From assembly GCF_020386615.1 (NCBI RefSeq), contig NZ_CP077769.1, forward strand, positions 186,001 through 250,000: a stretch of DNA of 64,000 nt, read 5' to 3'. Position 1 is the stretch's first letter; every line of letters starts with the position of its first letter. The DNA is from Chitinophaga pendula (GTDB taxonomy: Bacteria; Bacteroidota; Bacteroidia; Chitinophagales; Chitinophagaceae). Under the pieces are notes generated by a model. That model had not been told where the DNA came from. It ran no database searches and was given only the letters and a program-made list of their open reading frames with translations. Below, one piece after another: positions 38,191 through 46,485 of the stretch. The position numbers were made by a program, and so were the translations under genes.

Positions 38191-39513
38191 ATGAAAATTT
38201 TAAAATTCGGTGGTACTTCTGTAGGCAAACCAGAGCGTATGCATGCAGTTGCAAACCTGATCTCTGCTGACCAGCACCCTAAGATCGTGGTGCTCTCCGC
38301 CCTGTCAGGTACTACCAATGCTTTAGTGGAAATAGGTACCTCCCTGGCCGCAGGCGACAGACAATTGGCTAAGCAGCAGATCGATAAGCTGGAAGAACAT
38401 TATCGCTCCTTCTGCCAGCAACTGGTCAAACAAGACAGCACCCGCACTAAAGCAAAAGAAATTGTAGACGAACATTTTGAGTTCCTGAATATCATTCTGA
38501 AGATATCTTTCAATGAAGCGCTGAATAAAGACATCCTGGCACAGGGAGAACTGCTCTCCACCAAACTCTTTTGCGTATACCTGGAAGAAGCCGGCCTGCC
38601 AGCCGTATTACTCCCGGCACTGGACTTTATGAGTATCGATGAATATGAGGAACCGGAAATACCTAAGATCAAGATCAAGCTGGGCAACCTACTCGCCAAA
38701 CATAAAGATCAGGCCATTTTCGTAACTCAGGGATATATCTGCCGCAACGCCCGGGGAGAAGTGGACAACCTCAAACGTGGTGGTAGCGATTACTCCGCAT
38801 CTCTCATCGGCGCCGCTATCCAAGCCGAAGAAGTGCAAATATGGACGGACATCGATGGCATGCACAACAATGACCCGCGTGTCGTGAACAAAACATTCCC
38901 CATCGAACAACTGTCCTTCGACGAAGCAGCAGAATTAGCCTACTTCGGCGCTAAAATATTACATCCTGCTTCCATCTGGCCTGCCCAGCATTTTAATATC
39001 CCGGTAAGATTACTGAATACCATGCAGCCCGAAGCAAAAGGTACCCTGATTACCGAACTGCCAAACGGTGATGGCGTAAAAGCGATCGCCGCAAAAGATG
39101 GCATTATCGCCATCAAGATCAAATCCAGCCGCATGCTGCTCGCATATGGCTTCCTCCGTAAGATCTTCGAAGTCTTCGAAAAATACCGCACGCCCATCGA
39201 TATGATCACCACCTCCGAAGTGGCAGTATCTATCACCATCGATAATAACCAGCATCTCGACCAGGTCCTGAAAGAACTGCAACCCTTCGGTACCGTAGAG
39301 CTGGATCACCACCAATCCATCGTTTCCATCGTAGGCAACGAAGTGGCAGCCACTCCCTCCATCCTGAAGAAGCTCTTTAACGCACTGGACGAAGTACCCT
39401 TGCGTATGATCTCCTACGGTGGTAGCCGCCACAACATATCCATCCTGGTAGGTGGACAGTATAAAGAAAAAACACTCCAGCTGCTGAACAAAGGATTGTT
39501 CGACCTCGATTGA
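38191..39513 (+). CDS. lysC: Aspartate kinase (monofunctional)
   Basis: The 440-residue protein begins with KFGGTSVGK, the aspartokinase ATP-site signature. It has the catalytic domain (including RGGSDYSASLIGAA and WTDIDGMHNNDPR) and two C-terminal ACT regulatory segments (from about residue 300). It makes aspartyl phosphate, the first step to lysine, threonine and methionine. No homoserine dehydrogenase domain is fused, unlike ThrA. Feedback control through the ACT domains is expected, but the ligand is not readable. It is followed directly by a strong terminator. Confidence 0.95.
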   Translation: MKILKFGGTSVGKPERMHAVANLISADQHPKIVVLSALSGTTNALVEIGTSLAAGDRQLAKQQIDKLEEHYRSFCQQLVKQDSTRTKAKEIVDEHFEFLNIILKISFNEALNKDILAQGELLSTKLFCVYLEEAGLPAVLLPALDFMSIDEYEEPEIPKIKIKLGNLLAKHKDQAIFVTQGYICRNARGEVDNLKRGGSDYSASLIGAAIQAEEVQIWTDIDGMHNNDPRVVNKTFPIEQLSFDEAAELAYFGAKILHPASIWPAQHFNIPVRLLNTMQPEAKGTLITELPNGDGVKAIAAKDGIIAIKIKSSRMLLAYGFLRKIFEVFEKYRTPIDMITTSEVAVSITIDNNQHLDQVLKELQPFGTVELDHHQSIVSIVGNEVAATPSILKKLFNALDEVPLRMISYGGSRHNISILVGGQYKEKTLQLLNKGLFDLD

Positions 39514-39540
39514 TCCATTTCCAGCAACAACATAAAATAA

Positions 39541-39565
39541 AAGAGGGACCACTTAGGTCCCTCTT
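39541..39565. terminator. Bidirectional terminator between lysC and the RES toxin gene
   Basis: A perfect 10-bp stem (AAGAGGGACC) has A-rich sequence on the left and T-rich sequence on the right, so it can serve both convergent genes. Confidence 0.9.
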
Positions 39566-39592
39566 TTATTTTTATTATCCTATTAAACGTTG

Positions 39593-40069
39593 TCAGGTAA
39601 CTCCCTCGTCCTTTTGCTGCAAACGGGGATCAAAATGGAATGGCTGCTGGCTCAATATCTTGATACCACTTACCTCCGGATGTAAAGGATTGATCAGGTA
39701 ATTAAACTCCTCCGGTATCACCACAGAAGGCAACTTTAAAACAGCATACTTACCTTCCTCTATCCATTGGTCACCCACACACTGTAACTCCGGGAACGGC
39801 GCCAGTGACTGCCACCCGGATGGCAACTCCTTACGCGTGAGCGTCTGTATAGCGATCCCGTCCGGGATCTCAATAGTGGCAATGCAAAAATCCTGTACAA
39901 TGTTTTTCAAAGGTACATGCACCAGTACCTCCAGGGCTGCCAGCGCCCGGCTGCCGGCCGTATATACAATAGCATGTCCCTTACTGTTCCAACGACCCCC
40001 ATATAAACGGGCACCGGTACCAGTCAGGTCTTGTATATAGGCACACTTGCTGATTCTGTATACTTCCAT
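39593..40069 (-). CDS. RES-domain NAD+-degrading toxin
   Basis: The start at 40069 gives a 158-residue protein opening MEVYRISKCAYIQDLTGTGA and continuing with LYGGRWNSKG, the RES family signature, then IVYTAGSRALAALEVLVH. RES toxins degrade NAD+ and halt growth when the antitoxin is lost. The frame is open upstream to 40171, but that stretch is not RES-like. The Xre antitoxin gene ends 122 bases upstream on the same strand, a longer gap than the usual few bases. The toxin appears intact. Confidence 0.88.
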   Translation of the reverse strand: MEVYRISKCAYIQDLTGTGARLYGGRWNSKGHAIVYTAGSRALAALEVLVHVPLKNIVQDFCIATIEIPDGIAIQTLTRKELPSGWQSLAPFPELQCVGDQWIEEGKYAVLKLPSVVIPEEFNYLINPLHPEVSGIKILSQQPFHFDPRLQQKDEGVT

Positions 40070-40191
40070 AAGGATAGCTGACAAACAGCTTAATATTTTC
40101 AGGTGATCATAGTTAGTAAATAATACTACAATACAGGCATTCAGATATGCCTGCAAGGAAGGGCTCATCATATAAAGCCAGCTTCGCGCAG

Positions 40192-40662
40192 CTAAGCAAA
40201 TACACCGTGCGCAATACGGCCCAGCTCATCTTCGATAAGCTGAAAGCCAAATGTAGTATCTAAGAGGGAAATAGGTAGTTGATAATTAAAGGCAGGCAGA
40301 GGAGTACGCATCCATTCCTTGAAATTCTCGAGATCACCAAAGACATCCGCACCATGTTGGTAAAGCTGGGACAGTAATATGGCCCGCTCTGAAGAATCGG
40401 CCGCCAGCTTCTCGTTATCCTGGTACCTTTGTAAAGTACGTTCTGATACATGAAGTACACGTGCTATCTCGGACAAAGAAAATGACAACTGCTGGGTAAG
40501 GTTCATCAATGCTTTCTTAATAACCCCGTCTCTGGATAATTCTATCAGGTAAAAATACCCCCGGCTACCCGCATAGGCCGCTCGCGCGTCATGCACTACC
40601 ATCAAAGCCTGCTCCTGCATCGGGTATTCCCGATTCTGTTGATGTTTCATACTTAACGACAT
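40192..40662 (-). CDS. Xre/MbcA/ParS-type antitoxin of the RES system
   Basis: The 156-residue protein has an N-terminal Xre-like helix-turn-helix region (FSLSEIARVLHVSERTLQRY, about residues 60-79) and a C-terminal toxin-binding domain of the MbcA/ParS kind (LLDTTFGFQLIEDELGRI). It should neutralise the RES toxin and repress the operon. An alternative start at 40650 removes four residues. The likely promoter and operator lie directly over the start codon at 40662. The gene begins 30 bases after the dnaE-like stop codon. Confidence 0.87.
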   Translation of the reverse strand: MSLSMKHQQNREYPMQEQALMVVHDARAAYAGSRGYFYLIELSRDGVIKKALMNLTQQLSFSLSEIARVLHVSERTLQRYQDNEKLAADSSERAILLSQLYQHGADVFGDLENFKEWMRTPLPAFNYQLPISLLDTTFGFQLIEDELGRIAHGVFA

Positions 40663-40676
40663 TTGTCACAAAGATA
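40662..40676 (-). promoter_or_regulatory. Promoter and putative operator of the RES/Xre operon
   Basis: On the - strand an exact -7 element TATCTTTG (40669-40676) is partly covered by the perfect palindrome TTTGTCACAAA (40662-40672), which reaches the first base of the start codon at 40662. This fits autorepression by the Xre antitoxin and a near-leaderless mRNA. Binding is inferred. Confidence 0.5.
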
Positions 40677-40691
40677 GGTATTTTTGTCGTC

Positions 40692-43658
40692 TTAAAACAC
40701 TTTGTCTTCAAAATATCCAATCTTTCGCATATAATTGATTTCCAAAGTATATACGTCATATTCCCGGCTTACAACACCCTGCAACACATAAAATCCCTCC
40801 TTCTGAAAAGGACAACGCCGTAAACTGTCCGGAAAATGTACCGTATCCACAAACATCCCTTCCTTGTCCAAAAAAGTGCCAAAACACATCGGCTCTCCCT
40901 GCTGCGTCCTGCTATATTTGGTACAGACCAGGTAACCTAGCAAAAATACCGTCTGCCGCAGATAAACAGGAAAAGCCGCTGCCGTAATATATGCCTCCTG
41001 GTCATGCTCCAGCACCTCAAAAGGAGAACAAAGCGGGAACCCCAACAGGTCAATCTCATCAAACGCATCCTCATGCCGGTGATAAGTAAGCGCCGGTAGC
41101 TCACTGGTACTCACCACAGGCGTCTGGAACAGCGATAATGATAGATCACCGTGCCCCTCCCTCGCCCGTAGCAACAGGCTGCTCTTCCACAATAACTCCT
41201 TCTTGGTACAACCCGTAAACCGGAATGCGCCGATACGGATCAGCAACTCCAACTGCTCAGGAGCAGGATGGATACGTTCCGTAAAATCCTCCAGACCGGC
41301 ATAAGGACCATGCTGCTGACGTTCTTTTAATACATGCGATATCCACCCTTCCTCTAGCCGCTCGAGGTGAATAAACCCCGTATAAACGATTGCTCCGCTG
41401 ATACGCGTATAATACTCACTGTTATTGACACAGGGAGGACATACCTGTACGCCCGTACGCTGCAACTCCCGGAAATAAAGCTCCCGGTTATAAAACCCCC
41501 CGAAGTTATTGATCACCGCTACCATAAACTCCGCAGGGAAATAAGTCTTGAGATATAAACTTTGATAACTCTCCACCGCAAAACTGGCAGAATGTGCCTT
41601 CGAAAACGAAAAGCCAGAGAAACTGGATATCTGCCGCCACAACTCCTCACTGGTCTCCCGCGGACGACCCAGCCGCATGCAGTTATCAAAATATTGCCGC
41701 TCTATACTCGCAAAGGTATCCCGCCCTCTATACTTACCCGCCATCGCCCGGCGTAATATATCCGCATCCGCCAGGTCCATATCCGCATAGGCATGTATCA
41801 CCTTGATCACGTCCTCCTGGTACACCATCACCCCAAACGTCTCTTTCAGCAACTGCTCGATGATAGGATGCAGGTAGTGTACCGTCTCCGGCTGCCGGTA
41901 ACGTTGTACATATTGCCGCATCATACCCGATTGCGCCACACCAGGACGGATAATAGAACTGGCTGCCACCAGCGACAGGTAATCTCCGCATCGTAACTTT
42001 TTTAATAATTGTCGCATCGCCGGCGACTCGATATAAAAACAACCGATCGTATTTACCGCTAGCAATTGCTGCCTAACCTGCTCATCCTGCATAAAACGCT
42101 GCACATCATGAATGTCTATCTCTACCCCCTTATTCTCCTTGATCATCGTGATCGCATCCCGTATATGCCCCAGCCCCCGCTGACTGAGTATATCAAATTT
42201 GAAAAGCCCGATCGCCTCCGCCTGATGCATATCCAGCTGCGCAGTAGGATAACCTTTGGGCGGCATATAAGTAGCACAATATTGATGAATAGGCGCCTCA
42301 CTGATCAGGATACCACCGGCATGAATGCTCAGGTGATTAGGAAAAGATTTCTCCTGCTCATCCTGCTCCGTCATCAGCTTACTATACGCCAATATCTTCC
42401 GCTGTATATCATCACCATTCAATGACATACTCATCGGATGCTCAAGAATAAGGTCGATCTCCCTTTTCGGCAATCCATACACCTTACCCAACTCCCGCAC
42501 GATCGCATTTCGCTGGAACGTCGATACCATGCCTAGTAACGCAGTATGCGCCTGCCCGTATTTTTCAAATACATAACTGATGATCTGGTCCCGGTCCCTC
42601 CACGAAAAATCAATGTCAAAATCAGGCGGAGAACTCCGCTGTGGATTCAGGAATCGTTCAAAATAAAGATCCAGCGCAATAGGATCCACATCTGTAATGT
42701 GCAAACAGTAAGCAATGATAGAATTGGCGCCGCTCCCCCTGCCTACATAGAAAAAGCCTTTATGCCTCGCATAACGGATAATATCCCAGGTGATAAGAAA
42801 ATAACTATTGAAATCCAGTTGGTCAACAATTCGAAGTTCCTTCTCGATCCGCTCCCGCGCCACCGCATGATCCTTCCCGTAACGTTGCTCCATGCCGGCA
42901 TAAGCCAACTCCCGCAGCTTCGCATGATCCGCCGCAACACTCCCCGTGAAAGTCCTTTTGTTCCGGGGTACCTTAAAATCAAATTGTACAGAACAGGCCT
43001 CCATCACCAACAGCGTATTACGCACAATATGCGGATATGCCTGGAAATGATCCAGTAACGCCGCCGGTGCAATAAAATGCTCATCCGCCGCCGCAATAGT
43101 TTCACCTGCCAGCTGACTGATCAGGATGTTCTGATCCACCGCTCGTAATACACGATGCAGTTCATAATACGCAGAATCCTGGAAGGTCACCGGTTGCAAT
43201 ACCACCAGTTTATCCTTGCAGGAAAGTGTATCCACCCGGAATAATTTGTTGACCTCCCGGGGCCGTATACCAATTAATTCATGGGGAGCCAGCAGCTTCG
43301 GATCAAATTGCCCCCAGCGATATATCACAAAAGTACCCGGAAGGAGAGGGGCACGCTCCGGATAAGGAGTATCCGTATGTAAATGATGGGACAGGAACTG
43401 GTTGATATGCAACCAGCCTTCCATATCCCTGGCTAGTAAAATATAACGGAAAGTATGCCCGTTCCTGCATTCTAATCCTAATATAGGTTTGATATTATAC
43501 CGCTGGCAATGTTGTACAAAAGACCAGGTATCAGAAGTAATATTGATATTGGTCAGTGCCAGCGACGTAATCCCATGATCTCTGGCCGTTTTTACCAGTA
43601 TTTCCGTATCAATCGTGCCATAACGCAGGCTGAAATATGTTTTGCAGTTCAGGTACAT
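40692..43658 (-). CDS. DnaE-type DNA polymerase III alpha subunit, DnaE2-like
   Basis: At 988 residues it is shorter than replicative DnaE1. The polymerase core is intact: VGRGSG at residues 305-310, the catalytic Asp set PDFDIDF at 345-351 and HAGGILIS. The N-terminal PHP region starts MYLNCKTYFSLRYGT, with Asn where active PHP domains have the first metal-binding His, so proofreading or phosphatase activity there is unlikely. It overlaps dinB by 10 bases. By analogy to ImuB-DnaE2 cassettes, it probably copies damaged DNA with low fidelity together with DinB. The replicative enzyme is presumably elsewhere. Confidence 0.88.
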   Translation of the reverse strand: MYLNCKTYFSLRYGTIDTEILVKTARDHGITSLALTNINITSDTWSFVQHCQRYNIKPILGLECRNGHTFRYILLARDMEGWLHINQFLSHHLHTDTPYPERAPLLPGTFVIYRWGQFDPKLLAPHELIGIRPREVNKLFRVDTLSCKDKLVVLQPVTFQDSAYYELHRVLRAVDQNILISQLAGETIAAADEHFIAPAALLDHFQAYPHIVRNTLLVMEACSVQFDFKVPRNKRTFTGSVAADHAKLRELAYAGMEQRYGKDHAVARERIEKELRIVDQLDFNSYFLITWDIIRYARHKGFFYVGRGSGANSIIAYCLHITDVDPIALDLYFERFLNPQRSSPPDFDIDFSWRDRDQIISYVFEKYGQAHTALLGMVSTFQRNAIVRELGKVYGLPKREIDLILEHPMSMSLNGDDIQRKILAYSKLMTEQDEQEKSFPNHLSIHAGGILISEAPIHQYCATYMPPKGYPTAQLDMHQAEAIGLFKFDILSQRGLGHIRDAITMIKENKGVEIDIHDVQRFMQDEQVRQQLLAVNTIGCFYIESPAMRQLLKKLRCGDYLSLVAASSIIRPGVAQSGMMRQYVQRYRQPETVHYLHPIIEQLLKETFGVMVYQEDVIKVIHAYADMDLADADILRRAMAGKYRGRDTFASIERQYFDNCMRLGRPRETSEELWRQISSFSGFSFSKAHSASFAVESYQSLYLKTYFPAEFMVAVINNFGGFYNRELYFRELQRTGVQVCPPCVNNSEYYTRISGAIVYTGFIHLERLEEGWISHVLKERQQHGPYAGLEDFTERIHPAPEQLELLIRIGAFRFTGCTKKELLWKSSLLLRAREGHGDLSLSLFQTPVVSTSELPALTYHRHEDAFDEIDLLGFPLCSPFEVLEHDQEAYITAAAFPVYLRQTVFLLGYLVCTKYSRTQQGEPMCFGTFLDKEGMFVDTVHFPDSLRRCPFQKEGFYVLQGVVSREYDVYTLEINYMRKIGYFEDKVF

Positions 43659-44818
43659 GCTTTCTTCACATTGGTGCCTTTCATCAGATATTGTGATCCA
43701 AAACGGTGCTTGATATGATCGATCGCCTGATAGAGCGCAATCATCTCCTGCGTATCATCAAAAAGGCTGATCTGGTAATTGCCCTGTACCAGGTGAGATA
43801 CCCGTACACCTAATAACCTCACCAGCTGCCGCCGGTCGTATAACTTGCTGAATAACTCTTTTACTTTCGCTAATAACACATGATCACTACAGGTATAAGC
43901 AATACTTAACTGCTTGCTCACCGTTTCAAAATCTGCATAACGGATCTTTACCGTGATACAACCAGCCAGCTTATCCTGCTGACGTAACTCAAAAGCCACC
44001 TTCTCCGTCATCCTCACCAGCTCCGCATGCAAAAAACGCATGTCGATCGTATCTGCCTGAAAAGTATGTTCCGTAGAGATCGACTTTTGCTCATGATAGG
44101 GAATCACCGGGGAGTTATCAATACCATTCGCTTTGTTCCACAACGATATACCGTTTTTCCCCAACCACGCCTCAAGCAACGCCACAGGTACCTCGCTGAG
44201 CGTCTTTACCGTTTCTACCCCCCGCCGGTGCAACTGTAACGCTGTCTCCTTACCAACCATGGGCAGTTTCTCCACACGCATAGGCGCCAGGAAAATCTTC
44301 TCCCCGCCAAAGGGTATCTCCAGCTGCCCGTTGGGTTTCGCCTCATTCGTTGCTACCTTCGATACCATCTTATTAGCTGATAACCCAAACGAGATCGGTA
44401 ACCCCGTCTCACGCATGATCCGCTGACGTAACTCCACCGTCCACTTCATCGAACCAAAATACTTATCCATCCCCGTTAGATCCAGGTAGAACTCATCGAT
44501 AGACGATTTCTCATATAGTGGAGCCTGATCCGCAATAATCTCCGTCACTACCCGCGACATCACACTGTATTGCTCCGGATCACTGCCACATACAACCGCG
44601 TGCGGACAAAGACGTAACGCCGTCTTCATCGGCATCGCCGAATGAATACCATACCGCCTCGCCTCATAACTGCATGCCGCCACCACCGCACGATCACTAT
44701 GACCGCCGATCAATAACGGCTTACCCTTCAATTGACTATCGCGAAGACATTCCACAGATACAAAAAAACAATCCAGGTCAAAATGTGCGATCGTCCGTTT
44801 ATCCGCTAAAGCAATCAT
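43649..44818 (-). CDS. dinB: Y-family DNA polymerase IV
   Basis: The ATG at 44818 gives 389 residues. Catalytic metal ligands are in FDLDCFFVSVE (Asp14, Asp16 region) and SSIDEFYLDLT (Asp108, Glu109). The finger/palm region CSYEARRYGI and the little-finger domain (about 230-350) are present. It performs translesion synthesis. The gene overlaps the DnaE-like polymerase gene, so both are one transcript. A promoter with inverted ACTAA/TTAGT sites lies upstream at 44924-44966, matching the operator of the LexA-like gene at 46486. An upstream in-frame extension to 44926 is rejected. Confidence 0.93.
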   Translation of the reverse strand: MIALADKRTIAHFDLDCFFVSVECLRDSQLKGKPLLIGGHSDRAVVAACSYEARRYGIHSAMPMKTALRLCPHAVVCGSDPEQYSVMSRVVTEIIADQAPLYEKSSIDEFYLDLTGMDKYFGSMKWTVELRQRIMRETGLPISFGLSANKMVSKVATNEAKPNGQLEIPFGGEKIFLAPMRVEKLPMVGKETALQLHRRGVETVKTLSEVPVALLEAWLGKNGISLWNKANGIDNSPVIPYHEQKSISTEHTFQADTIDMRFLHAELVRMTEKVAFELRQQDKLAGCITVKIRYADFETVSKQLSIAYTCSDHVLLAKVKELFSKLYDRRQLVRLLGVRVSHLVQGNYQISLFDDTQEMIALYQAIDHIKHRFGSQYLMKGTNVKKACT

Positions 44819-44923
44819 ATACGTTGAATAAAAGATACAGGAAACGTAATGGTCTGAAGTTTGTACCGATATACTCGTAATAGTGGCAATGATCCAGTCC
44901 CGGCTATTGTTATTGTTCGGTAA

Positions 44924-44966
44924 CAAATGTACTAATATTTTTAGTTATTACTAATTATATTAGTAA
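44924..44966 (-). promoter_or_regulatory. dinB-dnaE promoter with LexA-like operator sites
   Basis: On the - strand the exact -7 element TACATTTG occupies 44924-44931. Just upstream are a perfect 8-bp inverted repeat TTACTAATTATATTAGTAA (44948-44966), an overlapping TTAGTTATTACTAA (44941-44954) and another ACTAA (44931-44935). The same half-sites cover the start of the LexA-like gene, so this is a candidate SOS-type operator. The remaining ~180 bases before 45151 show nothing clear. Confidence 0.6.
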
Positions 44967-45150
44967 TTAGGTGAGTAAGTGACTGACAATTAATAATATA
45001 TGGATAGGCGAGGGTAAAGGCATACTGACAGCGGACAAACTTCGGGTAGGGTTATTTTTATCATGAAATAGAACATAATTCACCTGCTATGTGTAATAAC
45101 TATAACACTATAGAACAGGGAAATAGTCATTTCAACTAAAACTATTTTCT

Positions 45151-45819
45151 ATGAAAAAACCGGACTATCTGACAGAAGTAATATTCCTGATCCTGCTGCT
45201 CATCCCCATGGTCTACCTGGGATTGATCTGGCCTTCACTACCGGAAATATTACCGTCTAACTTTGATGCTGAAGGAGCACCCCAACGTATCGGAAGCAAG
45301 AACGATTTTCTCCTTGTCATGATCTTTCTGTTCCTTACAAACCTGCTGCTCTATTTCCTGTTCCGCTACCTTCCCAAAGAAAGCGATACAGACGTCTCCA
45401 TAGCAGCATCCTTCCACCGTAAATATTACCGGATACGCTGGCTCATCCACCTCTATCTGGCCCTGTTTACCTGCATGATCATATTTATCGTCAGCCAGGG
45501 AAGACCCCTGATCATGGAACGGTGGGCGTTCGTCGGTGTCGGCGCATTGATCGTCGTCTTAGGCGGTTACCTGCGCAGACTGGAACCCAATTACTTCGTA
45601 GGCGTCAGAACCCCCTGGACTTTGAAGGATGATAATATCTGGAAACAAACACATGCCATGGCAGGGACCCTCTGGCTATGTACCGGCATCGTGATCATTG
45701 TAGCGGGCTTCTTCCTGCCCCTCGTTACCGGCGTATTCCTCATTATTGTAGTAGCAGCACTGCTCGCAGCACTGCCCTATATATATTCTTTCCGCCTCGA
45801 CAACGAGGATAAAGGGTAA
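45151..45819 (+). CDS. SdpI-family DUF1648 membrane protein
   Basis: This 222-residue integral membrane protein has about six predicted membrane segments. The N-terminal part (IWPSLPEILPSNFDAEGAPQ, shortened) fits the DUF1648 domain, and the C-terminal part (NYFVGVRTPWTLKDDNIW) fits SdpI, the immunity and signalling protein for the SdpC toxin in Bacillus. Such proteins are widespread and often unrelated to toxin immunity. No SdpC-like toxin or SdpR regulator is adjacent. Its function here is unknown. Confidence 0.82.
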   Translation: MKKPDYLTEVIFLILLLIPMVYLGLIWPSLPEILPSNFDAEGAPQRIGSKNDFLLVMIFLFLTNLLLYFLFRYLPKESDTDVSIAASFHRKYYRIRWLIHLYLALFTCMIIFIVSQGRPLIMERWAFVGVGALIVVLGGYLRRLEPNYFVGVRTPWTLKDDNIWKQTHAMAGTLWLCTGIVIIVAGFFLPLVTGVFLIIVVAALLAALPYIYSFRLDNEDKG

Positions 45820-45863
45820 AAGAGATACCATATTTTAGTATGTAGATTTGGTTGACACAAAAA

Positions 45864-45890
45864 AAGGTCCCGGCTGATTACCGGGACCTT
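45864..45890. terminator. Terminator between the SdpI-like and 151-aa membrane protein genes
   Basis: A perfect 10-bp stem (AAGGTCCCGG) lies between convergent genes and has seven A on the left, a U-tract for the - strand, with a short T-run on the right. Confidence 0.85.
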
Positions 45891-45921
45891 ACTTTTATGT
45901 AGAAAGTGATTTGATCATTAC

Positions 45922-46377
45922 TTATATCCAACCTCTGCCTAAAGCAGCACGGAACGGCCAGGGGATCATCAGCAACAGCACCAGCAAAGCCAGGCCGAAG
46001 AAGATCAACGCCTTCTTATGCTTCGCCGCATCAGTAGGCGCCTTTTTCACCTTGGAACGCCCGATATGAACCAACACCAACGCTACCACCGCCAGCAACA
46101 CGTGCTCCAGGGAAAAGAAACGCAGCGCAGGATCTTTCATAGCAGCACCCATATTCGCACGGGCAGCCGTTACCAGCGGACTGGTGAAATAAACTACCAG
46201 ACCTATCAACAATTGAAGATCCATAAAGATCAGGAAGAAAAGACCAGCCTTATTGTCGGCAGCAGCAAAAGGCGCATTACTGCTAACCCCCTTCCATGCA
46301 CGAAAAACAGCCCAAAGAGCAGATAACAGGATCGCCCATCTCAATACAGAATGTACTAATAGCAACGTATCGTTCAT
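45922..46377 (-). CDS. Four-segment membrane protein of unknown function
   Basis: The 151-residue protein has four predicted membrane helices. It opens MNDTLLLVHSVLRWAILLSA, and a His lies in the third helix (FFSLEHVLLAVVALVLVHIG). The paired His residues in membrane segments recall small cytochrome b-like proteins, and similar Bacteroidota proteins carry that label, but haem binding is unproven. It is divergent from the LexA-like regulator gene, and the two share a 108-base intergenic region. Confidence 0.7.
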   Translation of the reverse strand: MNDTLLLVHSVLRWAILLSALWAVFRAWKGVSSNAPFAAADNKAGLFFLIFMDLQLLIGLVVYFTSPLVTAARANMGAAMKDPALRFFSLEHVLLAVVALVLVHIGRSKVKKAPTDAAKHKKALIFFGLALLVLLLMIPWPFRAALGRGWI

Positions 46378-46425
46378 AATATCAGATTTAACCGCAGCAA
46401 AAATAAGCCAAGCCGCGCAATATAA

Positions 46426-46473
46426 TTTGGTAATTCCAAAAATTAATTGCTAATTTTGTTAGTATAGTACTAA
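46426..46473 (+). promoter_or_regulatory. Promoter and operator of the LexA-like gene
   Basis: A TTTG at 46426-46429 and the exact -7 element TAATTTTG at 46451-46458 are followed at once by the perfect inverted repeat TTAGTATAGTACTAA (46459-46473), which covers the expected transcription start. This fits autorepression. The same TTAGT/ACTAA half-sites occur at the dinB promoter. Confidence 0.65.
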
Positions 46474-46485
46474 ATAATTTAGATT

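Noticed and set aside
40069..40171. RES toxin translated from the upstream ATG at 40171
   Set aside because: The extra 34 residues do not resemble RES proteins, whereas MEVYRISK at 40069 is the normal family start. A longer form cannot be excluded.
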